From NCBI GenBank assembly GCA_036494715.1, contig DASXNY010000169.1, positions 1-14,588 of the forward strand: DNA of 14,588 nucleotides, given 5' to 3'. Numbering within the stretch: position 1 is the first letter of the stretch; every line of letters begins with the position of its first letter. Below, piece by piece: positions 13,689 through 14,588 of this stretch. The DNA comes from JAICJR01 sp036494715. Its GTDB lineage: Bacteria > Actinomycetota > Thermoleophilia > Solirubrobacterales > Thermoleophilaceae. The notes under the pieces are model-generated. The model was not told the DNA's origin. It did not search any database and saw nothing but the letters and a program-made list of their open reading frames with translations. The translations under genes were made by a program, and so were the position numbers.

Positions 13689-14588
13689 GAACGCGAGGCG
13701 CGCCGCGATCTCCCACCTCGCGGAGATCGGGATCCGCGACGAGCGCTACGCCGCCTTCTTGAATACGCAGGAAGGGGCGACGCCCTTTCACCTGCCCGCT
13801 TGGACCGAGGCGATCGCGACGTGCTACCGCTTCGAGCCCAGCGTCCTTTGCCTGCTCGAGGACGACGGCACGATTCGCGCCGCCAGCCCCGGCGTGCACG
13901 TGGGCGGACGCCTGCGGGGGCGCCGCTGGGTGTCGCTTCCCTTCACAGATGCGTGCCCGCCGCTCGCGATCGACGCGACCGCAGCCGAGGCGTTCGCCGC
14001 GGAGCTCGACCGCCGGCGGCTGGCGAGCGGCATGAAGGCGATCGAGCTGCGGGGCGAGCTTCCCGGCACTTTCGGCCACCGTCAGCCGTGCGGGTTCCGG
14101 CACGTAATTCCACTGACGAGCGATGAGAACGAGGTCTTCCGCCGGCTGCGTGAACGGACGCGGCGAGCAGTCAAGCGAGCCGCCCGCGAGGGGCTCGTCG
14201 TGCGTCGCGAGCCGGATCTGGGCGCGGCCCGAGCGAGCTTCTGGCGGCTTCATTGCGCCACGCGGCGAAAGCTGGGGGTGCCCGTGCAGCCGAGGGCGTT
14301 TCTCGATGCGATCTGGACGCAGATGATCGCGCCCGGAAACGGCTACGTGCTGTCCGCCTACCTCGGCTCGCGCCCGGTGGCCTCGGCGCTGTTTCTCGAC
14401 GACGGAGCGACCGTGGTCTACAAGTTCTCGGCATCGGAGCCCGAGCTGATGGACCTGCGCGGTTCGAGCGCGGTGCTCTGGGAGGGCGTTCGCTCGGCGT
14501 GCGCGAGCGGCCGGGTCCGGCTCGATCTCGGCAGGACCGAGGAGGGGCACGAGGGCCTGCGCTATTTCAAGCAGGGCTGGGGCAGCGA
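13687..14588 (+). CDS. FemAB/GNAT-like (BioF2-type) transferase, 3' end beyond window
   Basis: The frame is open from here to the window edge (300 codons, no stop seen). It resembles the FemAB-like branch of the GNAT superfamily, which includes peptidoglycan interpeptide-bridge aminoacyltransferases and acyltransferases of exopolysaccharide loci. Supporting features are an N-terminal domain with TPFHLPAWTEAIATCY (about 38-53), a basic helix RLRERTRRAVKRAAREG, then FWRLHCATRRKLGVPVQP, YVLSAYLGSRPVASALFL and LDLGRTEEGHEGLRYFKQGW at the visible end. ATG 13687 has GAGG nine bases upstream. ATG 13678 and GTG 13672 are in-frame alternatives, the latter with GGAGGTGA 11 bases before it. All choices overlap the divergent deacetylase start. 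Probably acylates a surface glycan or its carrier; the substrate cannot be told. Confidence 0.8.
   Translation, partial: MNARRAAISHLAEIGIRDERYAAFLNTQEGATPFHLPAWTEAIATCYRFEPSVLCLLEDDGTIRAASPGVHVGGRLRGRRWVSLPFTDACPPLAIDATAAEAFAAELDRRRLASGMKAIELRGELPGTFGHRQPCGFRHVIPLTSDENEVFRRLRERTRRAVKRAAREGLVVRREPDLGAARASFWRLHCATRRKLGVPVQPRAFLDAIWTQMIAPGNGYVLSAYLGSRPVASALFLDDGATVVYKFSASEPELMDLRGSSAVLWEGVRSACASGRVRLDLGRTEEGHEGLRYFKQGWGS

Noticed and set aside
12508..14550. Upstream extension of the glycosyltransferase frame to more than 1000 codons on the minus strand
   Set aside because: The extension overlaps the deacetylase on the same strand and lies antisense to the FemAB-like gene. Its translation is Arg/Ala/Pro-rich with no domain, and the GTGA junction at 12507 gives a proper start. 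It is a high-GC open-frame artefact.

Overview
This is high-GC DNA with dense, tightly packed genes and frequent GTG starts, as in Actinomycetota. The glycan genes, the DrrA/DrrB-type exporter and the YxFxxD lipoprotein would fit a soil lineage such as the Thermoleophilia/Solirubrobacterales, but no phylogenetic marker is present, so that placement is inference. No IS element, CRISPR array, integrase or replication origin is visible.

Left part (1-5573): the window opens inside the 5' end of a leftward gene that looks like lactoylglutathione lyase (only 15 residues visible). Divergent from it is tRNA-Phe(GAA) at 91-163, followed by a degenerate second copy of the tRNA 3' end (218-246). Next comes a leftward single-chain DrrA-DrrB-type ABC drug exporter (257-2110), divergent from a rightward DHA2/EmrB-QacA-type MFS exporter (2378-3955). 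Two leftward genes follow: a universal stress protein (3966-4421) and, upstream of it, an HSL-family alpha/beta hydrolase (4477-5388). This part reads as a drug-export and stress/detoxification block.

Middle part (5574-7496): a YxFxxD-repeat lipoprotein and a nucleotidyltransferase-like protein with a left-handed beta-helix tail, both leftward. The latter resembles sugar-1-phosphate nucleotidyltransferases but has lost the catalytic signatures, which suggests a pseudoenzyme.

Right part (7497-14588): a rightward putative operon encodes an ECF sigma factor, a LuxR/NarL-type regulator with a degenerate receiver domain, a Wzx-like polysaccharide flippase and a PAPS-type sulfotransferase. Junctions are a 1-bp overlap, an 11-bp gap and a 4-bp overlap. 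It converges stop-to-stop (4-bp gap) on a leftward pair, a polysaccharide deacetylase and a GT4-like glycosyltransferase, coupled by a GTGA overlap. A FemAB/GNAT-like transferase diverges from the deacetylase with overlapping start codons and runs off the right edge. Together these look like part of an exopolysaccharide or cell-surface glycan locus in which chains are assembled, flipped, deacetylated and perhaps sulfated, with two regulators built into the same transcription unit as the flippase and sulfotransferase.

The best candidates for something undescribed are the sigma/pseudo-receiver/flippase/sulfotransferase operon and the catalytically degenerate nucleotidyltransferase beside it.
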